DNA of 64,000 bases from positions 62,001 to 126,000 of the forward strand of contig JAFVGK010000117.1 of the NCBI GenBank assembly GCA_017475035.1. Reading direction: 5' to 3'. This document shows, piece after piece, positions 50,036 to 57,497 of this stretch. Below the pieces are notes generated by a model. It saw only the letters and a list, made by a program, of their open reading frames with translations. It did not search any database and was not told where the DNA came from. Made by a program: the position numbers and the translations under genes. Each line of letters starts with the position of its first letter. The first letter of the stretch is position 1. The DNA is from Blautia sp. (GTDB lineage: Bacteria > Bacillota > Clostridia > Lachnospirales > Lachnospiraceae).

Positions 50036-52030
50036 TCATTTCAGTTCCCGAAGGTATTCGGCCAATGCAGGACGATCATAGTAGGACTCGGGCTTGTCCA
50101 GGAAGAAGTGGGGGACTATACCGGAGTCAGTATTGTAGAAGGAGCCATTCTGAATAATGGATATCTGCATGGAACCGGATATCCGGAAAACGGCTCCTGC
50201 GGCGGTAGTGCAGGGCAGTACGACACAGGATCCTCCGCCTGTGGTCTGTCCGACCAATGTAACCTTGCCGGAGCTCTTGCAGGCCGCGGGCACAAGATTG
50301 CCGCAGGAAAAAGAGCAGTTGCTGGTCAGGCAATAGAGCTTATAGCCGGTCCCAACAGTATCATCTTCGTTAAACTCTCCGTCCAGGTTCACATCTGCCA
50401 GATACATTGCATTCGTTTCTGCGCCGGTAAAGACATCTCTCAGGGCAATATCCGCTTCTCCCAAAAACCACGAGATCACAAAGATGGCTGAAGAAAAAGC
50501 ACCTCCGTAGTTATTGGACAGGTCCAGCACAATGTTCTTCACAGGGCTGTCTTCCCGTTTGATCTGTTTATGCGCATATATGATCAGGTCGATCGTATCC
50601 TGCGGCTGATCACGGTCGATCCCAGGCTCATAATAGTTTTCACGATTTCTGTCAAAAATGTCAAATGTAATAAAAGCTGTGTCGCCTACCTCCTCGTAAC
50701 CAGGTACCTGGTTACCGTAGACTTCTTTGCGTGCATATTTGAATATATCATCCAGTTCGGCATATTTCCTTCTGCTGGGGCCCTCATACACGGCCTCGAC
50801 CTGTGCTTCGATACCCGGATCCCTCTTACAGAGATAAGACCCTCGGATGAAACCGCTGTGCAGGTCGTCAAAATAAAGTGATGTGAGTTTGATCAGGGAA
50901 AGGCTTGCACGCATGGGATCGGTACTGACAAGATCGGATACCAGATACGTATTAATGTTCAGGAAGGTTTCGAAATCTTCAATACCGTGTTCCGGCTTCA
51001 GCCCATATTTACAATCCAGGAGCAGCCGCAGTTCATTATAGTTGAATAAGGCAAATTCTTTACTCATGTAGTGCTTGGGTGCGGAATCCATCGCATTGAT
51101 CAGATCACAGTCAGCGCCGGAACCCAGCACTTTTTCGCCATCAAACACGTAAAGTACATATGTATGGTTTTCCAGCAGATCGTTCATGGTCTGAAACGGA
51201 ATATAGCACTCATCGTCTGAAGCAATGATGTCGATCTCATAATCGCTGAGGTTCAGCATGACAGCATCTCCGGCGCGGTTTAAATATTCACCATATTTTA
51301 TGGCAAACATCCGGGGCTCGTCTTCATTCTCTTCATTCCCCGCATCTGTTACATCCTCTTCAGCTTCTTCATCTCCCGCATCTGTTACATCCTCTTCATT
51401 CTCTTCATTTCCCGCATCTGTTACATCCTCTTCATTCCCTGTATCTGTAATCTCATCTGTCTCTGTTTCCTCTTCAATAGTGTCTGCGGCCTGTTCCTGT
51501 ATCTCAGGATCCGTTTCCGGGTAACCATGAAGTTTTTTCAGCAATGTGATAACGTCCACCATTTCTTCTTCAGGAATATCCATTGCAGATACCAATGCCT
51601 TGGTACCTGCAGCCTGGATAAATGAGTTGAAGTTATCGAATATCATGATGTCCTGGGCCGGATCGATGAGAAGCGCGCTTTGATTATCAGGGCGGGTGAC
51701 CTGGAAAGTGATGCCATTACCGTCTCTTCTTTTTTCAATCTCATAGGTGATATCGCCCTTTTCAAGATCCTTAAACAATCCGCTGAGGAACTGCATGTAC
51801 TCCGAAAGAGCAACGTAAGGGATATCCCCTCCATCAACAAAATACAAGGTCATCTCGTCTTCTGAGATATCTTCTTCAGCCTCAATCTGTCGCAGGTAGG
51901 GATATGTCTTTCCCTCCACAGTATGGGAAGCGGTATTGTTCCCGGCAGATTCCGCCAGAACAGTTACGGGCAGAGACATAAGCAGTAAAAGCAGCAGTGC
52001 AAGGTGCAATTTCGAAATTTTTTTCATCAT
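50036..52030 (-). CDS. Secreted S41-family peptidase with acidic tandem repeats
   Basis: A 664-residue exported protein: signal peptide 1-27 (LLLLLLMSLPVTVLAES), an acidic repeat region (about 195-237) with three near-copies of a 12-residue EEDVTDAGNEEN unit, then a C-terminal-processing-peptidase fold. The probable nucleophile Ser is in TSNCSFSCGN near 575, after VLDLSNNYGGAF. An unusual DVNLDGEFNEDD loop near 545 looks like a dockerin/EF-hand calcium site inserted in the catalytic domain. CAGGGAGG precedes the two ATGs. It may be surface-attached and process oligopeptides. Confidence 0.85.
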   Translation of the reverse strand: MMKKISKLHLALLLLLLMSLPVTVLAESAGNNTASHTVEGKTYPYLRQIEAEEDISEDEMTLYFVDGGDIPYVALSEYMQFLSGLFKDLEKGDITYEIEKRRDGNGITFQVTRPDNQSALLIDPAQDIMIFDNFNSFIQAAGTKALVSAMDIPEEEMVDVITLLKKLHGYPETDPEIQEQAADTIEEETETDEITDTGNEEDVTDAGNEENEEDVTDAGDEEAEEDVTDAGNEENEDEPRMFAIKYGEYLNRAGDAVMLNLSDYEIDIIASDDECYIPFQTMNDLLENHTYVLYVFDGEKVLGSGADCDLINAMDSAPKHYMSKEFALFNYNELRLLLDCKYGLKPEHGIEDFETFLNINTYLVSDLVSTDPMRASLSLIKLTSLYFDDLHSGFIRGSYLCKRDPGIEAQVEAVYEGPSRRKYAELDDIFKYARKEVYGNQVPGYEEVGDTAFITFDIFDRNRENYYEPGIDRDQPQDTIDLIIYAHKQIKREDSPVKNIVLDLSNNYGGAFSSAIFVISWFLGEADIALRDVFTGAETNAMYLADVNLDGEFNEDDTVGTGYKLYCLTSNCSFSCGNLVPAACKSSGKVTLVGQTTGGGSCVVLPCTTAAGAVFRISGSMQISIIQNGSFYNTDSGIVPHFFLDKPESYYDRPALAEYLRELK
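51320..51445. repeat. In-frame 36-bp tandem repeat
   Basis: The phrase CCCGCATCTGTTACATCCTC recurs at 51338, 51374 and 51410, a strict 36-base period that encodes the acidic 12-residue repeats of the S41 protein. Copy number may vary between strains by slippage. Confidence 0.85.
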
Positions 52031-52208
52031 GTAGATCCTCCCTGATCTGTGTTGAATAAATTATACCCGGTAACGGATACCTTTGACGAGTTCCTCAACG
52101 TATAACAAGTGAACGCCCCTCCTTTCCAATCTAAAAATGGCAGTTCATTGCGTTCACGATTATTACAGTTCTCGATTCTTGACTTAGGATCTGTACGTAA
52201 ATAACCTT

Positions 52209-52473
52209 GGTGGGTAAAATACTGATGTTAAAATTTACAATGGAAAAGCCATTGGTATTCCTGTATAGTGGTTGTCGACCAAAACAATTCACGATAAGAA
52301 GGAATACCAATGGTTTCGTCCTTTAGTATACTAAATCTGTTCTGAATATCAACCACAATTCTATTTATGTCACTGAATGTGAAGAAAAAAAGTTGCAGTC
52401 CGCCGCTATAGTCTGGAATATAAGCAAACACAGATTTTTGTTCATGTAAGACCATATAAGTGTCTGCAGAACA
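52209..52473 (-). repeat. Inverted repeat A, left copy
   Basis: About 265 bases, the inverse of 55918-56184 at roughly 90% identity by eye. It contains an internal palindrome, GGAATACCAATGG against CCATTGGTATTCC, about 50 bases apart. The frame on the minus strand (GIPSYRELFWSTTTIQEYQW) is open in this copy but not in the other, so it may be a decayed coding end. Confidence 0.85.
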
Positions 52474-52480
52474 TCTGTCC

Positions 52481-52540
52481 CCGGCAGCGCGCCGGTCACC
52501 TTCAGGTGACAAAATTCCTTTCGGCGCCCTGCCATAAAAA
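52481..52540. repeat. Structured repeat C, copy 3
   Basis: GGCAGCGCGCCG / CGGCGCCCTGCC outer stem, inner hairpin GGTCACC-TTC-AGGTGAC, then ATAAAAA. Pairing is kept although the bases differ from 24084-24139. Confidence 0.7.
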
Positions 52541-52683
52541 TAAATAGATCAATTCTCGCGTCTAAATCACTGTATGCTTCGTTGTCGTCGGTCGTCGATG
52601 GCCGTATCGACTTCCTCCTCCGCCTCGCCTGCAGTGATTTATCCCGTGAGACTTGTTCCATTTATTTTTGCGGCTATCCTTAG
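52534..52683 (-). repeat. MITE-like element B, left copy
   Basis: About 150 bases with imperfect terminal inverted repeats (minus strand begins CTAAGGATAGCCGC, AAATAAATGGAACAAGTCTC; the far end reads GAGAATTGATCTATTTATTT) and a central GTCGATACGGCCATCGAC hairpin. It is almost identical to 54404-54565 in the opposite direction. Confidence 0.8.
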
Positions 52684-52726
52684 CGTTGCAGCACAAATTT
52701 GAAAAATGTATGTAATTTTATTGTAA

Positions 52727-53074
52727 ATAAATTGCAATAAAAAAGAGATATCTCTTAGTGGAAAATCTGCTATTCTTGTTATTGGAATCATTCTTCGAAC
52801 TGATTTACGGAAAAAACATTGCCGGGTTGTGAAAGAGAACCTTCCTGGTCTGAGAAAAAATAACAGATACATTATTTTTGTCGGTGATGGTTCAAAAGGT
52901 TCTAAAGAAGGCAAGTATATGCCCGGAGTGAAAAAATACAAACAGGAATCCGAAACGCAGAGCAAACCGGAAATGATTTTTGGTCATCTATGGGGACGCA
53001 TAGGTTTACTGATCATTATAAATGGTCAGATTTCCTGTACACCAATGACCAATAAGATTCATGATGGTTTGTAA
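52727..53074 (+). pseudogene. DDE transposase remnant
   Basis: The open frame from 52727 to 53074 reads KSAILVIGIILRTDLRKKHC, then YIIFVGDGSKGSKEGKYMPG, VKKYKQESE and FGHLWGRIGLLI. These match the GDGxKxxKEGxxMPGVKKxxQESE...FGHxxG block of a DDE-type transposase. The N-terminus is cut off by a stop and repeat B, and the C-terminus ends after IHDGL. It is certainly inactive. Confidence 0.75.
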
Positions 53075-53237
53075 GGCATGGACAAGAATGACCTGCAGCG
53101 AATGGCAGCCTACGAAAAGTGGATACCCAGGCAGCGGTGGATCTGAAAGAGGCATTCTGAAAGGGATGCGAAATGTGACCGTATTCGTTGGAACTGACGA
53201 GATTTTTTATCCTGACATTACGATGAGAAAGGAATTT

Positions 53238-54401
53238 ATGGAACAGAGCAGGAAGGGCAGCTATGTCTGCTATGTCGTACTTTTTTTCTTTTTTTATTAT
53301 TGTATGGGCGCATTCGGCTCGGTTCTTTCGGTCTACCTGACCGGAATAGGCATCGGCATTGCAGATCTGTCATTGATTGTCTCTGCCTCCAGCCTGTTCG
53401 GATTTGTCGTGATCCCGGCCGTAGGCTTCTTTTGTGATTTTACCGGAAAACCACGGCAGATCGCAGCAGTTCTGATGATCGGGATCGGTATTTTTTCTGT
53501 CTTGTTTTCCTTCAGCCAGCAGGTGCGAATTCTCTTACTCCTCAATGGTCTGGCAATGTCGTGTATAAACGCAGTCATGCCTGTTCTGGAACGTATAGCC
53601 GGCGCTGCGAGATACCGTTACGGGGTGCTGCGGATTTGGGGAACGATCGGATATGCGGCAGGTGCGCAGGCCGCAGGGCTGTTTTTGCAATACGCCATAC
53701 CTAAGCTGCTGTTTATTTCTGTTCTGGTTGCCGGGTGTCTGGCAGCTGTCGGAATTGTCGGAGCAGACGATCCGCTGACACAAAAAGAACAAAGGAACTA
53801 TACGGCCGGTTCCGGGTCCATCCTGTCGCTTCTTAAAATCCGGCAGTATCTGTTATTTCTGATACTCGCATTCCTTTTCTGGGGATGCTCCGGAGTGAAT
53901 ATGACTTATATTCCAATCCTGCTCACAGATCTGGGCATAAAGACAGGCGGCGTAGGAACGGTCCTGCTATTCAGCACATTAATTGAGATTCCGATCATTT
54001 TGTGCTCAAACACTTTCATGGACCGGTATTCCAGCAGAATCCTGATGTGGGCAGCCTGTTCTTTGTCTCTTGCAGAGTTTGTCACATACGGATTCTCCCG
54101 TTCTGCGCCTCTGGTAGTAGCCATTGTTGTAACAATGAAAGCACTTGCCACGACATTGTTTATGATGATCACGCTGAAAGTGGTATGGTGCCTGGTGCCT
54201 GCAGACCTTACTACTACCGGCCTGGCGGTGGTAACCACCTGCAACAGCATAGGAATGATCATTCTGCAGAATCTCGGAGGGATCCTGGTAGAAAAAACAT
54301 CGATTCCCGTTTTTTACCGTATCATGGCCTGCATTATCGTGGGCATCATGCTGCTGACTTTCTTGTTGCGGGCAGATAATAAAGAGTCGATCTTTGGCTG
54401 A
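53238..54401 (+). CDS. MFS transporter (MFS_1-like)
   Basis: A 387-residue, 12-helix permease. The first helix is FFFFYYCMGAFGSVLSVYLT, and the DFTGKPRQIAA loop between helices 2 and 3 replaces the classical GxxxDRxGR. The N- and C-halves resemble the nucleoside/oligosaccharide symporter-like MFS group. I take the ATG at 53238 (AGAAAGGA upstream), not the frame start at 53061, which would overlap the transposase remnant. It sits inside the inverted repeats B, next to a secreted nucleosidase gene, so nucleoside or base uptake is a reasonable guess. Confidence 0.82.
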   Translation: MEQSRKGSYVCYVVLFFFFYYCMGAFGSVLSVYLTGIGIGIADLSLIVSASSLFGFVVIPAVGFFCDFTGKPRQIAAVLMIGIGIFSVLFSFSQQVRILLLLNGLAMSCINAVMPVLERIAGAARYRYGVLRIWGTIGYAAGAQAAGLFLQYAIPKLLFISVLVAGCLAAVGIVGADDPLTQKEQRNYTAGSGSILSLLKIRQYLLFLILAFLFWGCSGVNMTYIPILLTDLGIKTGGVGTVLLFSTLIEIPIILCSNTFMDRYSSRILMWAACSLSLAEFVTYGFSRSAPLVVAIVVTMKALATTLFMMITLKVVWCLVPADLTTTGLAVVTTCNSIGMIILQNLGGILVEKTSIPVFYRIMACIIVGIMLLTFLLRADNKESIFG

Positions 54402-54403
54402 GG

Positions 54404-54565
54404 TTTAAGATAGCCGCGAAAATAAATGGAACAAGTCTCACAGGATAAATCACTGTAGGCGAGGCGGAGGAGGAAGTCGATGCGGGCATCGACGACCGAC
54501 GACAACGAAGCATACAGTGATTTAGGCGCGAGAATTGATCCATTTATTTACGTGGCAATCCTTAG
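54404..54565 (+). repeat. MITE-like element B, right copy
   Basis: About 160 bases beginning 3 bases after the MFS stop. Its termini, TTAAGATAGCCGCGAAAATA with AATGGAACAAGTCTC and GAGAATTGATCCATTTATTT with CGTGGCAATCCTTAG, are inverted repeats of each other. Confidence 0.82.
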
Positions 54566-54745
54566 TTCCTCTGCAAAGATACCGATTCCTGCAAAGCTGA
54601 CACCAAACGTGGATAATATGAGTCCTGCCCTGGAAGCAGTCAGTGAAACGACAAATCTTACCTTATGGAAAACAGATTGCAAAAAGATCTTCGCAGCTTT
54701 ATAATAATATCAGAATCAGTAGTCGTGCATTTGGGGGAGTATATC

Positions 54746-54919
54746 ATGAAAGAAAAAGGCAGGATATGTTTTCTCATGCTGGTGCTTGCGCTGATCTTCG
54801 CAATGGTTCCGATGACAGCCATAAATGCAGAGGCCGCATCTAAAAAAACGACTGTTAATGTATTTTCCTCTATCAAAGTCAAGAATGGCTCTGAAAGCTG
54901 CACGACAAAGATCAGTTAA
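54746..54919 (+). pseudogene. Truncated secreted protein (57 codons)
   Basis: A clear signal peptide (MKEKGRICFLMLVLALIFAM, then VPMTAINAEAA) and 26 further residues end at TAA at 54919. The same frame continues for 20 sense codons (KNGFKSLLANGSVYTVIPKK) to a second TAA, suggesting a nonsense mutation in a longer gene. GGGGGAG precedes the ATG. No family was recognised. Confidence 0.45.
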
Positions 54920-54998
54920 AAAAACGGATTTAAATCATTACTTGCAAACGGATCAGTGTATACAGTAATACCAAAAAAACAATAAGGAGGTATCAAAA

Positions 54999-55772
54999 TT
55001 GAAGCGAACAATAGTGTTTCTAATCCTGTTAAGTATTCTTCTTCCCGCAGCAATTCTTCATGCGGAAGATGCAGAATCACGAATCGGTATCATTGGGGCG
55101 ATGGAAGAGGAAGTGGCATTACTCAAGGAAAACATGGACATTGATGAGGTGATTACAGTAACAGGAATGGATTTCTATCTGGGCAGTATATCCGGAAAAC
55201 CGGCAGTCGTTGTTCAATGTGGTGTTGGAAAAGTAAATGCCGGTATCTGTACGCAGACACTGATAAACGAATTTGACGTATCTAAAGTGATAAACACAGG
55301 CGTGGCAGGATCATTGGATAATGCTATTGATATTGAAGACATTGTAGTGTCTACTGATTGCGTTCAGTATGATTATGATGTAAGCCCTCTCGGCTATGAA
55401 AAAGGAGAGATTCTGTATACCGGACTGTATGCTTTCCCGGCAGATGATAAACTTCAGGATCTGGCACTGAAAGCTATTGAAGAAGCGGTACCTGATGTAT
55501 CGTCATTTTCCGGGCGGATATGTACCGGAGATCAATTCATATATCTTACTGAGCAGAAAGACGCTATTGTTGAGTCATTCGGCGGATATTGCTGTGATAT
55601 GGAATCAGGAGCTATAGCCCAGGTATGCTATCTTAATGAAATTCCTTATGTGATCCTTCGGTCAATTTCTGATAAACCTGATGGATCGGAAGAGATGGAG
55701 TATAATCTGTTTAAGGATCAGGCAGCTGAGAGGAATGAAAAGGTAGTTCTTAAGATGCTTGAAGAGATGTAA
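54999..55772 (+). CDS. Secreted MTA/SAH nucleosidase-like protein (TTG start)
   Basis: A 257-residue nucleoside phosphorylase-fold hydrolase. The body matches 5'-methylthioadenosine/S-adenosylhomocysteine nucleosidase: IGIIGAMEEEVALL, VVVQCGVGKVNAG, NTGVAGSL, CDMESGAIAQVCY (purine and ribose contacts) and ISDKPDG with the catalytic Asp. Unusually it begins with a signal peptide (KRTIVFLILLSILLPAAILHA), so it should act outside the cell. AAGGAGG fixes the TTG start at 54999; there is no ATG in the right place. The intact active site implies adenine release from extracellular thioadenosines or SAH. Confidence 0.88.
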   Translation: MKRTIVFLILLSILLPAAILHAEDAESRIGIIGAMEEEVALLKENMDIDEVITVTGMDFYLGSISGKPAVVVQCGVGKVNAGICTQTLINEFDVSKVINTGVAGSLDNAIDIEDIVVSTDCVQYDYDVSPLGYEKGEILYTGLYAFPADDKLQDLALKAIEEAVPDVSSFSGRICTGDQFIYLTEQKDAIVESFGGYCCDMESGAIAQVCYLNEIPYVILRSISDKPDGSEEMEYNLFKDQAAERNEKVVLKMLEEM

Positions 55773-56237
55773 ATGGTTTTGCGGTCCTCGGATGAAGAAA
55801 CACAGCGTATCCGGCAGATAATCCAGCCCTTGATTAAATGGGCTGATATTTTGGACTCTTATGCAATAACAAGCGGGGCCTCGAATTTTTCAGCAGACAC
55901 TGCATATAGGGCAGAGGTCCTGCATCCGCTTATATGGCCTTACATGAACAAAAACCTGTGTTTGATTATATTCCTCACCGTAGCGGTGGACTACGACATT
56001 TCTTTCTTCACATTCAGTGACATGAATACAATTGTGGTTGATATTCAGAACAGATTTTAGTATACTAAAGGGCGAAGCCATTGGTATTCCTCCTTATCGT
56101 GAATTGTATTGGTCGACAACCACTATACAGGAGTACCAATGGCTTTTCAATTGTAAATTTTTAATAGCAGTTTTTACCCACCCATGAAGCAGAAGACCGC
56201 TTCTTTCCCATATATTAAGGACTCCGGATCTCCCAAT
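55773..56237. other. Gene-free right border of the cassette
   Basis: These 465 bases contain a short low-confidence reading frame (55773-56060) that runs into repeat A (55918-56184). I see no independent gene. Confidence 0.6.
55918..56184 (+). repeat. Inverted repeat A, right copy
   Basis: Inverse of 52209-52473. A 17-bp palindrome (56075-56091 with 56129-56145, AAGCCATTGGTATTCCT / AGGAGTACCAATGGCTT) could be a transposon end or a terminator. Confidence 0.85.
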
Positions 56238-56705
56238 CTATAATCTACATACCATGATGTATTCTTCTTCATTCTCATCAACGGTTTGAAATCCGACTGC
56301 TTTATACATCCGCACCGCATAATTTGCTTTCTGTACAGCAAGAGAAGCCTTTTTATATCCCTGATCCTTCAGCAGATCCAGCATCCTCCGCATCAGCTCT
56401 GTGCCGATTCCCTTCCCCCGGTACTCTTTATACAGCGAGATGGCAAAGGATGGTGTCGCATCATCCACGTGACCATAATCATTCATGATCCGGGTCCAGA
56501 CCGCTCCAGCCACCCTGCCGTTATCATCCGCCACAATACAATAATCCGCCTGTCCGCTCCCGAAATCCTCATAGTATAGAGACAGTTCCGGCTGTCCGAT
56601 AATGGATCTGTCCGGCGGCGTTGCACCTTCCGGAATAAATATTGCCTCGTACAGAAAATCTTTCAGGTGCCCGTATTCGTCTGGCCGCATTTCCCGGTAA
56701 ATCAT
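56238..56705 (-). CDS. GNAT-family N-acetyltransferase
   Basis: A 155-residue GNAT protein with the acetyl-CoA loop YKEYRGKGIGTELMRRM (R/Q-x-x-G-x-G/A form) and the C-terminal VQKANYAVRMYKAVGFQTV. It transfers an acetyl group to an amine of unknown identity. The start overlaps the stop of the 68-residue gene as ATGA, so the two are co-translated. Confidence 0.88.
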   Translation of the reverse strand: MIYREMRPDEYGHLKDFLYEAIFIPEGATPPDRSIIGQPELSLYYEDFGSGQADYCIVADDNGRVAGAVWTRIMNDYGHVDDATPSFAISLYKEYRGKGIGTELMRRMLDLLKDQGYKKASLAVQKANYAVRMYKAVGFQTVDENEEEYIMVCRL

Positions 56706-56908
56706 ATCTTCTCGATAATCAGCTCGTCCGAGCCGTCCTCAAAGGAATTATACTCGTCATAATGAATGTGACTGCCCGGTTCTTCTCCGGCCAGCGTTAC
56801 GAGCTGCTCCGCCAGTGACAAAAGGCCGTTCCGATTGGCCGATATGACTGCGGTACTGCCATCAATACGGAACCGGATTTCAAAATCATCTTTCCACGTT
56901 ATTTGCAT
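56702..56908 (-). CDS. Small conserved-looking protein (68 residues)
   Basis: An acidic protein with a compact alpha/beta pattern and a His-rich motif GSHIHYDEYNSFEDGSDEL. It resembles a widespread group of small hypothetical proteins and, loosely, Imm-type immunity proteins, but no function can be claimed. It overlaps the HEAT-like gene by 23 bases and the GNAT gene by 4, and AAAGG precedes the ATG. Confidence 0.65.
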   Translation of the reverse strand: MQITWKDDFEIRFRIDGSTAVISANRNGLLSLAEQLVTLAGEEPGSHIHYDEYNSFEDGSDELIIEKI

Positions 56909-57251
56909 AGACCGTCTGCCTTTCTGCCGCCTTGATTGCTCCCAGACAGTAAATTCTTACGATACGGTTTTCATCAGTTTCCGATATTTGCTGCAGTTCT
57001 TCCACATAAGGCCCGACGAACTCCGGCCTGCGTTTGCCGAAAACCCGGAAAATCTCCAGCGCTTCCATTCTGACCTTATCATCGTGATCATACAGGAGCT
57101 TCTCAAACACCGGTAAGTGATCCTTGCGGAAATGAAATAGACAGTCATTTCCCTTGCCTGTTCGCAAAACAGTGGTCAGGAACATATCCACGGTTCTGCC
57201 TGTTCGCACTTTTTGTTCCAACATGCTGCGGAAGCGGCTGCCGTCTGTCAA
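56886..57251 (-). CDS. HEAT-repeat-like protein, possibly 5'-truncated
   Basis: A 121-residue helical protein with one clear HEAT-like pair (FEKLLYDHDDKVRMEALEIFRVFG, in two helices). The assigned start is the TTG at 57251 with GGGAACGG upstream. The frame is open for 13 more codons and reads like protein (NPGAVIIYRER), which suggests that the natural N-terminus was lost. It forms an overlapping trio with the next two genes. Confidence 0.55.
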   Translation of the reverse strand: MTDGSRFRSMLEQKVRTGRTVDMFLTTVLRTGKGNDCLFHFRKDHLPVFEKLLYDHDDKVRMEALEIFRVFGKRRPEFVGPYVEELQQISETDENRIVRIYCLGAIKAAERQTVYANNVER

Positions 57252-57497
57252 CCGTTCCCGGTAAATGATTACAGCCCCAGGATTTTTTAGGTCTCAGGGC
57301 TGCCGTCATATATTATTCTTTTGTTTTATCGCTCCTACACCCTTGTTTTCGCAGTTTCCCGGCTGTCAAGCCTGCGGGAAAATCCGCTCTGCATCGCTTT
57401 CTGCACCTAATGGTGTAAGTGTGTAAGTTTCCGGCCATTTCCGACAATGAAGTACGTCATGTTTTTCCACTGCCGGAGACCCTCGCAAAACCCGTTT

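Larger units (their letters stand above)
52031..52726. other. Gene-free left border of the mobile-looking cassette
   Basis: This 696-base stretch has no credible gene. It contains repeat A copy 1 (52209-52473), repeat C (52481-52540) and repeat B copy 1 (52534-52683). The reading frames here are fragments of these repeats. Confidence 0.7.

Noticed and set aside
51320-51445. CRISPR-like 36-base periodicity
   Set aside because: The repeats are contiguous without spacers and encode an in-frame acidic peptide of the S41 protein.
52228-52661. Two minus-strand frames of 94 and 98 codons
   Set aside because: They consist of repeats A, B and C; the second copy of A has a disrupted frame, so coding is unlikely.
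55773-56060. 95-codon plus-strand frame after the nucleosidase gene
   Set aside because: No ribosome site of its own, runs into repeat A and has no recognisable fold.
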